A stretch of DNA of 64,000 nt. It comes from DATEPR01 sp036491115. Lineage in GTDB: Bacteria > Actinomycetota > Actinomycetes > Mycobacteriales > Pseudonocardiaceae. Under the pieces are notes generated by a model that worked only from the letters and a program-made list of their open reading frames with translations, was not told where the DNA came from and did not search any database. Below, one piece after another: positions 16,810 to 25,549 of this stretch (positions are counted from its first letter, which is position 1; every line of letters starts with the position of its first letter). Position numbers and translations under genes: made by a program. The stretch spans positions 19,278 to 83,277 of the forward strand of contig DASXCQ010000056.1 in NCBI GenBank assembly GCA_036491115.1, written 5' to 3'.

Positions 16810-19305
16810 ATGACGCTGACCGAGTTGCTGCCCCCGAACCCGGACCCGGACGCGCTCCACGACGCCTTCGTCACGTGGTCCGCCGACCAGGGCCTGACCC
16901 TCTACCCGGCCCAGTCGGAAGCGCTGATCGAGATCGTCTCCGGCAGCAACGTGATCCTGGGCACCCCCACCGGCTCCGGCAAGAGCCTGGTGGCCACGGC
17001 CGCCCACTTCACCGCGCTGGCGCAGCACAGGAGAACCTTCTACACGGCCCCGATCAAGGCCCTGGTCTCGGAGAAGTTCTTCGCGCTCTGTGACGTCTTC
17101 GGCCCGGCCGACGTCGGCATGATGACCGGCGACTCCACGGTCAACGGCGCGGCTCCGATCATCTGCTGCACCGCCGAGGTCCTGGCGAACATCGCCCTCC
17201 GCACCGGGTCGGCGGCGCAGGTCGGCCAAGTGATCATGGACGAGTTCCACTTCTACGCCGACCCGGAGCGAGGCTGGGCCTGGCAGGTACCGCTGATCGA
17301 ACTGCCGCACGCCCAGTTCGTGTTGATGTCGGCGACGCTCGGTGACGTCAGCTTCTTCCAGCGCGACCTGACCCGCCGCACCGGCCGCGACACCGCCGTC
17401 GTCACGTCCGCCGAGCGGCCGGTCCCGCTGCTGTTCAGCTACGTGCTGACCACCGTGCACGACACCATCGAGGAACTCCTCGGCACCCACGGCGCCCCGG
17501 TCTACGTCGTCCACTTCACCCAGGCCGCCGCGCTGGAACGCGCCCAGGCGCTGATGAGCATCAACATGTGCACCCGGGCCGAGAAGGACCGGATCGCCAC
17601 CCTCATCGGCGGTTTCCGCTTCACGTCGGGCTTCGGCAAGATCCTCTCCCGCCTGGTCCGGCACGGCATCGGCGTGCACCACGCCGGCATGCTGCCCAAG
17701 TACCGCAGGCTGGTCGAACGGCTGGCGCAGGCCGGGCTGCTCAAGGTGGTCTGCGGCACGGACACCCTCGGCGTCGGAATCAACGTGCCGATCCGGACGG
17801 TGATGTTCACCGGACTGTCCAAATACGACGGTACCCGGGTCCGGCTGCTCAACGCCCGCGAGTTCCACCAGATCGCCGGACGGGCCGGCCGGGCGGGTTA
17901 CGACACCGTCGGCTCGGTCATCGTCCAGGCGCCGGAACACGTGGTGGAGAACGAGAAGGCGCTCGCCAAGGCCGGTGACGACCCGAAGAAGCGGCGCCGG
18001 GTGGTGCGCAAGAAGCCACCGGAGGGCTCGATCGGGTGGGGCCAACCCACCTACGAGCGGCTGGTCGCCGCGGAGCCGGAACCGCTCACGTCCAGTTTCA
18101 CCGTCACGCACGCGATGCTGCTCAACGTGATCAGCCGACCGGGTGACGCCTTCGCCGCCATGCGGCACCTGCTGACCGACAACCACGAGCCACCGGACCG
18201 CCAGCGCAAGCACATCCTGCGTGCCTTCGCGATCTACCGCGCCCTGCGGTCCGCCGGTGTGGTGGAACGGCTGGACACGCCGGACGAGGACGGTCGCCGG
18301 TGGCGGATCGTCGGCGACCTGCAACTGGACTTCGCGCTCAACCAGCCGCTGTCGCCGTTCGCCTTGGCCGCGATCGAACTGCTGGACCGGGAATCACCCA
18401 GTTATGCGTTGGACGCGCTGTCCGTCATCGAGTCCACTCTGGACGATCCTCGACAGGTGTTGTCCGCACAGCGGTTCAAGGCGCGCGGCGAGGAGGTCGC
18501 GCGGCTCAAGGCGGACGGCGTCGAGTACGAGGAGCGGATGACGCTGCTGGAGGACGTCACCCACCCGAAGCCGCTGGAGGAACTGCTCACCGCCGCCTAC
18601 GGCACCTACCGCAAGGGTCACCCGTGGGTGTCGGAGCACGAGCTGTCACCCAAGTCGGTGGTCCGCGACATGTACGAGCGGGCCATGACGTTCACCGAGT
18701 ACGTCAGCTACTACGGCCTGGCCCGGTCCGAGGGCCTGGTGCTGCGCTATCTCGCCGACGCCTACCGGGCGGTCCGCCAGACCATCCCGGACGACGCGAA
18801 GACCGAGGAACTGGCCGACCTGGTGGAGTGGCTGGGCGAACTGGTCCGCCAGGTGGACTCCAGCCTGATCGACGAGTGGGAGAAGCTGACCAACCCGACC
18901 GGCGAGGACGAGGTCGACCAGCGCCCGCCCGCCGTCACCGGGAACGCGCGGGCCTTCCGCGTGCTGGTGCGCAACGCGCTGTTCCGCCGGATCGAACTGG
19001 CGGCGCGGCGCGACTACGAGGCACTGGGCGAACTCGACGCCCACGACGGGTGGGACGCCGAGGCGTGGCAGGACGCGCTGGCGCCCTACTTCGCCGAGTA
19101 CGACCAGATCGGCAGCGACGCCGCCGCCCGCGGCCCGCACCTGCTGATGATCGACCAGGGCCCGGACCACTGGACGGTGCGCCAGATCATCGACGACCCG
19201 GCGGGCGACCATGACTGGAGCATCGCCGGCGAGGTCGACATCACCGAATCCGACGAGCTCGGCGTCGCCGCCCTCCACGTCACCGACGTGGGCCAACTCA
19301 ACTGA
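16810..19305 (+). CDS. DEAD/DEAH-box helicase with DUF3516 C-terminus
   Basis: 831 aa superfamily 2 (Ski2-like) helicase. Walker A GTPTGSGKSLVA and motif II DEFH are clear, with SAT (motif III, MSATLGDV) and motif VI in HQIAGRAGRAGYD. A basic linker KKRRRVVRKKPPEG at about 400 leads into the long C-terminal DUF3516 region. Actinobacteria commonly carry one such gene; a role in RNA or DNA remodelling is expected but undefined. Convergent with the sugar operon, 14 bp apart. Confidence 0.92.
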   Translation: MTLTELLPPNPDPDALHDAFVTWSADQGLTLYPAQSEALIEIVSGSNVILGTPTGSGKSLVATAAHFTALAQHRRTFYTAPIKALVSEKFFALCDVFGPADVGMMTGDSTVNGAAPIICCTAEVLANIALRTGSAAQVGQVIMDEFHFYADPERGWAWQVPLIELPHAQFVLMSATLGDVSFFQRDLTRRTGRDTAVVTSAERPVPLLFSYVLTTVHDTIEELLGTHGAPVYVVHFTQAAALERAQALMSINMCTRAEKDRIATLIGGFRFTSGFGKILSRLVRHGIGVHHAGMLPKYRRLVERLAQAGLLKVVCGTDTLGVGINVPIRTVMFTGLSKYDGTRVRLLNAREFHQIAGRAGRAGYDTVGSVIVQAPEHVVENEKALAKAGDDPKKRRRVVRKKPPEGSIGWGQPTYERLVAAEPEPLTSSFTVTHAMLLNVISRPGDAFAAMRHLLTDNHEPPDRQRKHILRAFAIYRALRSAGVVERLDTPDEDGRRWRIVGDLQLDFALNQPLSPFALAAIELLDRESPSYALDALSVIESTLDDPRQVLSAQRFKARGEEVARLKADGVEYEERMTLLEDVTHPKPLEELLTAAYGTYRKGHPWVSEHELSPKSVVRDMYERAMTFTEYVSYYGLARSEGLVLRYLADAYRAVRQTIPDDAKTEELADLVEWLGELVRQVDSSLIDEWEKLTNPTGEDEVDQRPPAVTGNARAFRVLVRNALFRRIELAARRDYEALGELDAHDGWDAEAWQDALAPYFAEYDQIGSDAAARGPHLLMIDQGPDHWTVRQIIDDPAGDHDWSIAGEVDITESDELGVAALHVTDVGQLN

Positions 19306-19319
19306 CCAGCCGCGCCGGC

Positions 19320-20330
19320 TCAGCTGACCGCGGTGTCCGCCGTCATGTACGCGGCCCGCAGCCGCTCGTGCGCCGACTGGTCCAGACCGAGATGGTCCAG
19401 CCCCAACAGTGCGGCACCGGCGATGGGCGGCACGTCGACCACGGCGATCCGGGCCCTGGGCACCTCGGCCAGCACCCGACGCCTCACACCGTTGATCAGC
19501 AACGGGTTGCGCGCCATCAGCACCCCGCCGCCCAGCGCCAACTCCGTGTCCGTCCCGGTCAGCCCCAGCCGCCGCATCGCCACCAGCGCCATCGCGCTGA
19601 CCTCCTCGGCCAGCCGGTCCACCAACCGCACCGCCACCCCGTCCCCCACGGCGGCCACCTCGAACAGCACGTAGGTCAGCCGAATCAGGTCGTCCGTGTC
19701 GATGTCGCCCAGATGGATGGCGATCGCCACCTCGGACGCGGTGGCCCGGCCGAAATAGGAAGCGACCGCCCGGCTCAGCGCGGTCGGCTCGCCCCGGCCG
19801 TCCTCGGCCCTGGTCGCCCACCACATGACCTCGACACCCAGGTCCAGCCCGCCGCCCCAGTCACCGGTGAACCGGCCCAGCGCCAGGAACCGGGTCTGCT
19901 CGCCACTCGATGCCACGCCGACGCAGTTGATCCCGGCGCCGCAGGTCACGCCGACGCCCCACGGCCGCTGGGTGCCGGCCCGCAGCACGGCGAACGTGTC
20001 GTTGCCGGCCCGGATGCTCGGGCTCCAGCTCCGGGTGCTCAGCACCTCGGCCAGCCGCAGCTCCTCCTGCGGCAGGTCGGCGCCCGCGATGAACGCCGAG
20101 GTGTGCTCGGCGATCATGCCCGCCGGGTCGATGTCGGCCTGCCGGGCCACCGCGGTGACCAGGTCGTCGAGCACCACCAGGGACGTCTCGAACCGTCTGT
20201 CGTCCACCGACGTGCCCGGACCCCTGGCGCTGGCCAGCAGCGATCCGTCCGGTCCGATCAGGGCGACGTCGGTCTTGCTGTTGCCGCCGTCGATGGCCAG
20301 GACGGCGGCGGGCGCGTTGGACAGCTTCAC
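19320..20330 (-). CDS. BadF/BadG/BcrA/BcrD-type sugar kinase (N-acetylglucosamine kinase-like)
   Basis: 336 aa ASKHA-fold kinase. The phosphate-1 motif is AIDGGNSKTDVALIG, the adenosine-side motif is LALGGGVLMARNP, and GVTCGAGINCVGV with GRFTGDWGGG fit the eukaryotic-GlcNAc-kinase-like branch. It would phosphorylate an imported sugar or the GH4 product with ATP. Last gene of the seven-gene sugar operon, starting inside the GH4 stop (4-bp overlap). The exact sugar (GlcNAc, glucosamine or glucose) is not decided by sequence. Confidence 0.85.
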   Translation of the reverse strand: MKLSNAPAAVLAIDGGNSKTDVALIGPDGSLLASARGPGTSVDDRRFETSLVVLDDLVTAVARQADIDPAGMIAEHTSAFIAGADLPQEELRLAEVLSTRSWSPSIRAGNDTFAVLRAGTQRPWGVGVTCGAGINCVGVASSGEQTRFLALGRFTGDWGGGLDLGVEVMWWATRAEDGRGEPTALSRAVASYFGRATASEVAIAIHLGDIDTDDLIRLTYVLFEVAAVGDGVAVRLVDRLAEEVSAMALVAMRRLGLTGTDTELALGGGVLMARNPLLINGVRRRVLAEVPRARIAVVDVPPIAGAALLGLDHLGLDQSAHERLRAAYMTADTAVS

Positions 20331-21589
20331 GACGCCGCCCAGGACAGGAACTGGTGATTCTCCGCCAGCAGGCGGTCGGTGAGCCGCTCGGCGAGGCTGA
20401 TCCGGCCGACCAGCGGATGCGCCAGCAACGCCCGGAACACCCGGTCCCGCCCGCCCCGCACGGCAGCCGACACGGCCAGTTCCTCGTAGCCGGTGACGTG
20501 CGCGATCAGGCCGGCGTAGAGGGGTTCTACCGGGTCGATCGGCAGCGCGACCGGCCCGCCGGCGCCGACCCTGGCCGGCACCTCGATCACCGCGTCGTCG
20601 GCCAGGAACGGCAGCGAACCGTTGTTGCGCAGGTTGACCACCTGGACGTCACCGGTGTCCCCGGTGAGGGCGGCCAGCAGCTGGATCGCGGCCTCCGAGT
20701 AGAACGCGCCGCCGCGCTTGGCCAGCAGTTCCGGCTTGGTGCGCAGTTCGGGGTCGGCGTACATGTCGAGGAGTTCCTTCTCGTAGCCGGCCACGACCTC
20801 GGCCCTGGTCGGCTCGCCGCGCTGCTCCGCGACGACCTCGTCGTGCGCGTAGTAGTAGCGCAGGTAGTACGACGGGATGACCCCGAGTCCCCTGATCACG
20901 TCCACCGGCAGGCCCAGCGACTCGGCGATGCTCTCGCCGTCGGTGGCCAGCAGGTCGGGCAGCACGTCCTTGCCGTCCAGGTAGACGGCACGTTCCCAGG
21001 TCAGGTGGTTGAGACCGACGTGGCCGAGGCCGATCCGCGACGGGTCGACGCCGTAGCGGGCGGCGAACCGCCGCTGGAACCCGATGGCCACGTTGCACAG
21101 CCCGACGGCCCGGTGCCCGGCGTCCAGCAGTGCCCGGGTGACGATGCCGACCGGGTTGGTGAAGTCGACGATCCACGCGTCCGGCGCGGACAGTCGCCTG
21201 GCCCGCTCCGCGATGTCCAGCACGATCGGCACGGTGCGCAGCGCCTTGGCGAACCCGCCCGCGCCCGTGGTTTCCTGGCCCACACAGCCACACACGAGCG
21301 GCCACGTCTCGTCCCGGTGCCGGGCCGCCTGCCCACCGACCCGCAGTTGCAGCAGCACCGCGCCCGCGCCGTCCAGCCCGTCGTCCAGGTCGGTGGTGCC
21401 GCGCACCGGAGCCGAATGCCCGTAGGCGGCCATGATCCGGGACGACAACCCGCCGACCAGCTCCAGCCGGTGCTCGTCCGGGTCGACCAGGACCAGCTCG
21501 CTCACCGGGAGGGAGCCGGCCAGCCTGCCGATCCCGTCCACCAGTTCCGGCGTGTACGTGGAGCCGCCGCCGACGACCACCAGCTTCAT
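20327..21589 (-). CDS. GH4 family glycosidase (6-phospho-beta-glucosidase-like)
   Basis: 420 aa NAD+- and Mn2+-dependent glycosidase acting by redox elimination. The Rossmann motif is VVVGGGSTYTPELV at the N-terminus; the metal-site Cys is in LCNVAIGFQRRF and the metal-site His in LGHVGLNHLTWER. ATG 21589 is chosen because it overlaps the preceding ATPase stop (ATGA); the open frame upstream runs through that ATPase gene. The family name suggests a 6-phosphorylated substrate, yet the locus has an ABC importer and a kinase instead of a PTS. Confidence 0.9.
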   Translation of the reverse strand: MKLVVVGGGSTYTPELVDGIGRLAGSLPVSELVLVDPDEHRLELVGGLSSRIMAAYGHSAPVRGTTDLDDGLDGAGAVLLQLRVGGQAARHRDETWPLVCGCVGQETTGAGGFAKALRTVPIVLDIAERARRLSAPDAWIVDFTNPVGIVTRALLDAGHRAVGLCNVAIGFQRRFAARYGVDPSRIGLGHVGLNHLTWERAVYLDGKDVLPDLLATDGESIAESLGLPVDVIRGLGVIPSYYLRYYYAHDEVVAEQRGEPTRAEVVAGYEKELLDMYADPELRTKPELLAKRGGAFYSEAAIQLLAALTGDTGDVQVVNLRNNGSLPFLADDAVIEVPARVGAGGPVALPIDPVEPLYAGLIAHVTGYEELAVSAAVRGGRDRVFRALLAHPLVGRISLAERLTDRLLAENHQFLSWAAS

Positions 21590-22620
21590 TCGGTCACGTC
21601 CTGTCTGTTCAGGTCCCGCAGGCCGGCAGGTGACACGGGCACCTGGTCGGCCGCGGCGACGTGGCACGCCGCCGTGTGGTCGGGCGCGAGCAGCCGGGGC
21701 AACGGGGTGAGGGCGGCACATGTGTCGATCGCGAGCGGGCAGCGCGTCCGGAACCGGCAGCCCGGCTTGGGGTCGACCACCTTCGGCGGTTCACCCTTGT
21801 CGGTCTCGGCGGTCACGTTCAGCGGTGCGCGCGGGTCGGGCACGGCGGAGAGCAGCAGTTGCGTGTAGGGGTGCTTCGGGTTGCGCAGCACCTCTTCGGT
21901 CGGTCCGTTCTCCACGATGTGGCCGGCGTACATGACCACCAGCCGGTCGGCCACGTACCGGGCGCTGGCGATGTCGTGCGTGATGTAGAGGAACGACACG
22001 CCCTCCTGCTCGCGCAGCCGGGCCATCAGGTTCAGCACGCCGATCCGGATCGAGACGTCCAACATGGACACCGGTTCGTCGGCGAGGATCAGCTTGGGCC
22101 GGCACGCCAGGGCCTGGGCGAACCCGACCCGCTGCCGCTGGCCGCCGGAGAACTCGTACGGGTAGCGCTCCAGCGCCTCGGCCGGTGGGGTGAGCCCGAC
22201 GATCTCCAGTACCCGCTCCGCCTCGGCCCGCTGCCGGGTGCCCTGCAGGTCGGGCCGGTGCAGTTTGAGGCTGCGCAGGATGCCGTGCGACACACGGTAT
22301 GCCGGGTTGAGCGAGCTGAACGGGTCCTGGAACACCATCGGCACCTCGCCGCGGTACGCCATGACGTCCCTGCGCGACCGCAGGCCGGACAACGGCTTGC
22401 CGCGGAAGTAGATCTCGCCCGACGTGGGCTGGTAGACCATGGCGAGCAGGCGGGCGATGGTGCTCTTCCCGCTGCCGCTCTCGCCGGCCAGCGCGACGAT
22501 CTCCCGTTCGTTGATCGCCAGGTCGGCATGGTCGACGGCGTGCAACGTGTTGCGGGAGAAGGCGTTGCCGATCTGGAAGTGGCGGGTCAGCTGCTCGGTG
22601 CGCAGCAGTGGTTCAGACAC
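21586..22620 (-). CDS. oligosaccharide/oligopeptide ABC transporter ATPase (OppF/DppF-like)
   Basis: 344 aa. Walker A GESGSGKST, signature SGGQRQRVGFAQAL, Walker B LILADEPVSMLD, and the Opp-type C-terminal extension with its Cys motif (CRFRTRCPLAIDTC). GTG 22620 overlaps the previous ATPase stop by 8 bp (GTGTCTGA). It pairs with the neighbouring ATPase as the motor of the importer. Confidence 0.93.
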   Translation of the reverse strand: MSEPLLRTEQLTRHFQIGNAFSRNTLHAVDHADLAINEREIVALAGESGSGKSTIARLLAMVYQPTSGEIYFRGKPLSGLRSRRDVMAYRGEVPMVFQDPFSSLNPAYRVSHGILRSLKLHRPDLQGTRQRAEAERVLEIVGLTPPAEALERYPYEFSGGQRQRVGFAQALACRPKLILADEPVSMLDVSIRIGVLNLMARLREQEGVSFLYITHDIASARYVADRLVVMYAGHIVENGPTEEVLRNPKHPYTQLLLSAVPDPRAPLNVTAETDKGEPPKVVDPKPGCRFRTRCPLAIDTCAALTPLPRLLAPDHTAACHVAAADQVPVSPAGLRDLNRQDVTE

Positions 22621-23587
22621 GGGCCACACCGTCCTTCGCGTGCAGCAGGCAGCGCACCTCGACCTCACCGACCGGGTACAGCTCCGGCTCGACGCTCGAG
22701 CACTCCGCCAGCGCGACCGGGCAGCGCGGATGGAACCGGCAGCCGGGCGGTGGGTTGATCAGTTCCGGCGGGTTGCCCGGGATGCCGGTCATCGGCACCT
22801 TCGGGCCGCGGATCGACGGGAACGCCTCCAGCAGGCCCCTGCTGTACGGGTGGGCCGGCGAGTCGAACACGGTCCGGGTGCCGCCGATCTCGGCCACCTG
22901 CCCGGCGTACATCACGACGAGCCGGTCGGAGAAGTGGCTGACCAGCGACATGTCGTGGGTGACGAACGCGACCGCGAAGCCCAACTGGTCCTGGAGTTCC
23001 TTGATCTGCACCATGAGCGACCGCTGCGCCACCACGTCCAACGCGGAGGTCGGCTCGTCCATGATGATCAGTTCCGGCGTGAACAGCAGCGCCATGGCGA
23101 TCATGGCCCGCTGCCGCATGCCGCCGGACAGCTGGTGCGGGTAGCTCTTGAGGTGCATCGGGTCGATGCCGACCAGCCGGAGCACCTCGGCGGATCGCTG
23201 CCGGATGCGGTCCCTCGACCAGTTCTCGTGCGCCCGCACGGCGTCGGCGAACTGGGCGCCGATGGACTTGACCGGGCTGAACGCGTTCATCGCGCTCTGC
23301 ATGACCACCGACAGGTTGCGCCAGCGCGACGCGGCCAACTGCTTGTCGGTCAGGCCCACCAGGTTGCGGCCCTGGAACACCACGGAACCCGAGGTGATCG
23401 CCGCCGGCGGGGTGAGCAGTTGGGCGATCGCGAACAGCAGCGTCGACTTGCCGCAGCCGGACTCCCCCACGATGCCGAGGAACTCACCTTCGGCCAGGTC
23501 GATGTCCACCGATTCGACGGCGACCACCGAACCTCTCGGCGTCGCGTACTCGACCGTGAGGTCCCGGACCTCAAGAATGCGTGACAC
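22613..23587 (-). CDS. oligosaccharide/oligopeptide ABC transporter ATPase (OppD/DppD-like)
   Basis: 324 aa. Walker A GESGCGKST, signature SGGMRQRAMIAMALL, Walker B LIIMDEPTSALD and the C-terminal Cys-rich extension CRFHPRCPVALAEC. Starts GTG 23587, overlapping the upstream permease by 17 bp. Acts with the OppF-like partner. Confidence 0.93.
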   Translation of the reverse strand: MSRILEVRDLTVEYATPRGSVVAVESVDIDLAEGEFLGIVGESGCGKSTLLFAIAQLLTPPAAITSGSVVFQGRNLVGLTDKQLAASRWRNLSVVMQSAMNAFSPVKSIGAQFADAVRAHENWSRDRIRQRSAEVLRLVGIDPMHLKSYPHQLSGGMRQRAMIAMALLFTPELIIMDEPTSALDVVAQRSLMVQIKELQDQLGFAVAFVTHDMSLVSHFSDRLVVMYAGQVAEIGGTRTVFDSPAHPYSRGLLEAFPSIRGPKVPMTGIPGNPPELINPPPGCRFHPRCPVALAECSSVEPELYPVGEVEVRCLLHAKDGVARV

Positions 23588-24512
23588 GAAGCCTCCGGAC
23601 CGGGCGCAGGGCGGGGTTGCTGATCTCGTCGAACGCGTTGTTCAGCAGGGCGAAGGAGGTGCCGAGCAGGGCGATGCACACGCCGGGGACGACGGCCCAC
23701 AGGTACTGGCCGGTCTGCAGGGCCTCGTTGTTCTCGGCCCAGTAGAGCATCGTGCCCCAGTCGACCGAGCTGGTGTCGCCGAGGCCGAGGAACTCCAGGC
23801 CGGACGCGGTGAGGATGGCGTACAGCGCGGCGCCGAGGAAGTTGGCCACGATCAGCGACGTCATCGTGGGCAGCATCTCGAACACGATGACATACGACGA
23901 CCGCTCCCCCCGCACCTTCGCTGCCTGCAGGAAGTCCCTGTTGCGCAAGGAAAGCGCCTGCGACCGGAGTTGTCGGGCGCCGTAGGACCAACCGGTGATC
24001 ACCAGCACGATGATCAGCACGGTGACGCTGCTGTGCTTGGCGTAGGCGGCGATCACGATCACCAGCGGCAGGGTCGGGATCACCAGGAAGACGTCGGTGA
24101 ACAGGTTCAGCACGTCGTCGGCGACGCCGCCGAGATACGCGGCGGACACGCCGATCAGTACCGACAGCACCGTGGCGAACAGTCCGGCCAGGATCGCGAT
24201 GATCAGCGCGGGGCGGGCGCCCCAGATCACCTCGGCGAGGATGTCCTGGCCGTAGGCGGTGGTGCCCAGCCAGTGCGCGGCGCTCGGCCCGGCCATCCGC
24301 GCGTAGATCTCGGCACCCGGGTCACCGGGTTTGAGCCACTGCGGGATGATCGCCAGGATCACGAAGAACACCAGGATGCCCAGCCCGACGGACGCCTTGC
24401 GGTTGGACCGGATGGCCAGCCACAGGTTGCCGCCGAACCGGAAGTCCCGCCGGGATCGCCTGCCGGTGTCGGGCGCCTCGCCGACGCCGGCGGACACGTC
24501 GATGGTGGCCAT
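23571..24512 (-). CDS. ABC transporter permease (OppC/DppC-like)
   Basis: 313 aa inner-membrane permease with about six transmembrane helices. The N-terminal OppC-type segment NRKASVGLGILVFFVILAI and the EAA loop (RSQALSLRNRDFLQAAKVRGE) that contacts the ATPase are visible. It lies 3 bp after its permease partner. Confidence 0.92.
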   Translation of the reverse strand: MATIDVSAGVGEAPDTGRRSRRDFRFGGNLWLAIRSNRKASVGLGILVFFVILAIIPQWLKPGDPGAEIYARMAGPSAAHWLGTTAYGQDILAEVIWGARPALIIAILAGLFATVLSVLIGVSAAYLGGVADDVLNLFTDVFLVIPTLPLVIVIAAYAKHSSVTVLIIVLVITGWSYGARQLRSQALSLRNRDFLQAAKVRGERSSYVIVFEMLPTMTSLIVANFLGAALYAILTASGLEFLGLGDTSSVDWGTMLYWAENNEALQTGQYLWAVVPGVCIALLGTSFALLNNAFDEISNPALRPVRRLRVTHS

Positions 24513-24515
24513 TTC

Positions 24516-25496
24516 TCACCTCGCCGTTCGGGTTCGGGGGTCCAGCAGCGCGGTGGCGACGTCGGCCAGCAGCACCGCGACCAGCACGGCCACCGTGATC
24601 AGCAGGAACAGGCACTGCATCAACGGGAAGTCCTCGTTCTCCACGGCCTGCACCAGTTGAAAGCCGACGCCCGGGTAGTTGAAGACGTCCTCCACCAGCA
24701 CCGAGCCGCTGACCACGAAACCCAGGGACATCGCGAACCCGGTGAGGTTCGGCAGGATCGAGTTGCGGGCCGCGTAGTCCCACATGATCCGGCTGGACGA
24801 CAGGCCCTTCGCCCGTGCCATCCGGATGTAGTCCTCGGCCAGCGTGGTGACCATGGTGTTGCGCATGGTCAGCACCCAGCCGCCGATCGACGTGATCAGG
24901 ATCGCCGCTGCCGGCAGGATCGCGTGCCGCAGCGCGTTGCCGATGAACTCCGCGTTGAACCCGGTGGTCACGCCGGGGTCGACGCCCAGCGCCACCGGCA
25001 GCCACGGGTTCACCTCGGCGAACAGGATGATCAGCATCATGCCCACCCAGAAGTAGGGCAGGCCGGTGCCGACCACGAACAGCGGCGGCAGCACGCTGTC
25101 CGCCTTGCCGCCCCGCCGCCACGCGGCCAGCGCACCGATCCCGGTGCCCAGGCAGAACGCCAGGATCGTGGTGACGCCGACCAGGGTCAGCGTCCACGGG
25201 ATCGCGGCGCCGACCACCTGGGACACGGGTTGCAGCGTCTGGATCGAGTCGCCGAAGTTCAGCCGCAGCGTGTTGCCGATGTAGGTGACGTACTGGACCC
25301 AGATGTTCTGCGTGGTCTGGATGCCCAGCGAGTCCTCGATGGCGTGCAACGCGCTCAGCGACAGGCGCCCGTGGAAGCGCGCCAGGATCGCGATGGCCGG
25401 ATCGCCCGGCATCAGCCGCGGGATCAGAAAGTTGATCGTCAGGGCGGCCCACAGGGTGAGCACGAAGAACCCCAGTCGACGGAGTAGGTACCTCAC
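24516..25496 (-). CDS. ABC transporter permease (OppB/DppB-like)
   Basis: 326 aa inner-membrane permease. The start VRYLLRRLGFFVLTLWAAL is typical of OppB, and the EAA loop is RNTMVTTLAEDYIRMARAKG. GTG 25496 is preceded by GAGGAG; the frame is open further upstream only through non-coding and antisense sequence. It follows the binding-protein gene by 53 bp. Confidence 0.92.
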   Translation of the reverse strand: MRYLLRRLGFFVLTLWAALTINFLIPRLMPGDPAIAILARFHGRLSLSALHAIEDSLGIQTTQNIWVQYVTYIGNTLRLNFGDSIQTLQPVSQVVGAAIPWTLTLVGVTTILAFCLGTGIGALAAWRRGGKADSVLPPLFVVGTGLPYFWVGMMLIILFAEVNPWLPVALGVDPGVTTGFNAEFIGNALRHAILPAAAILITSIGGWVLTMRNTMVTTLAEDYIRMARAKGLSSSRIMWDYAARNSILPNLTGFAMSLGFVVSGSVLVEDVFNYPGVGFQLVQAVENEDFPLMQCLFLLITVAVLVAVLLADVATALLDPRTRTAR

Positions 25497-25549
25497 GGCA
25501 GGCTCCTCGTACTCACCCTGCGCACCCTTCTGCCTTACCTGTCTACTTC

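Noticed and set aside
19308..19320. AGCCG-CGC-CGGCT hairpin between helicase and kinase genes
   Set aside because: Only 5-bp arms with a 3-base loop; too weak in this GC background to call a terminator.
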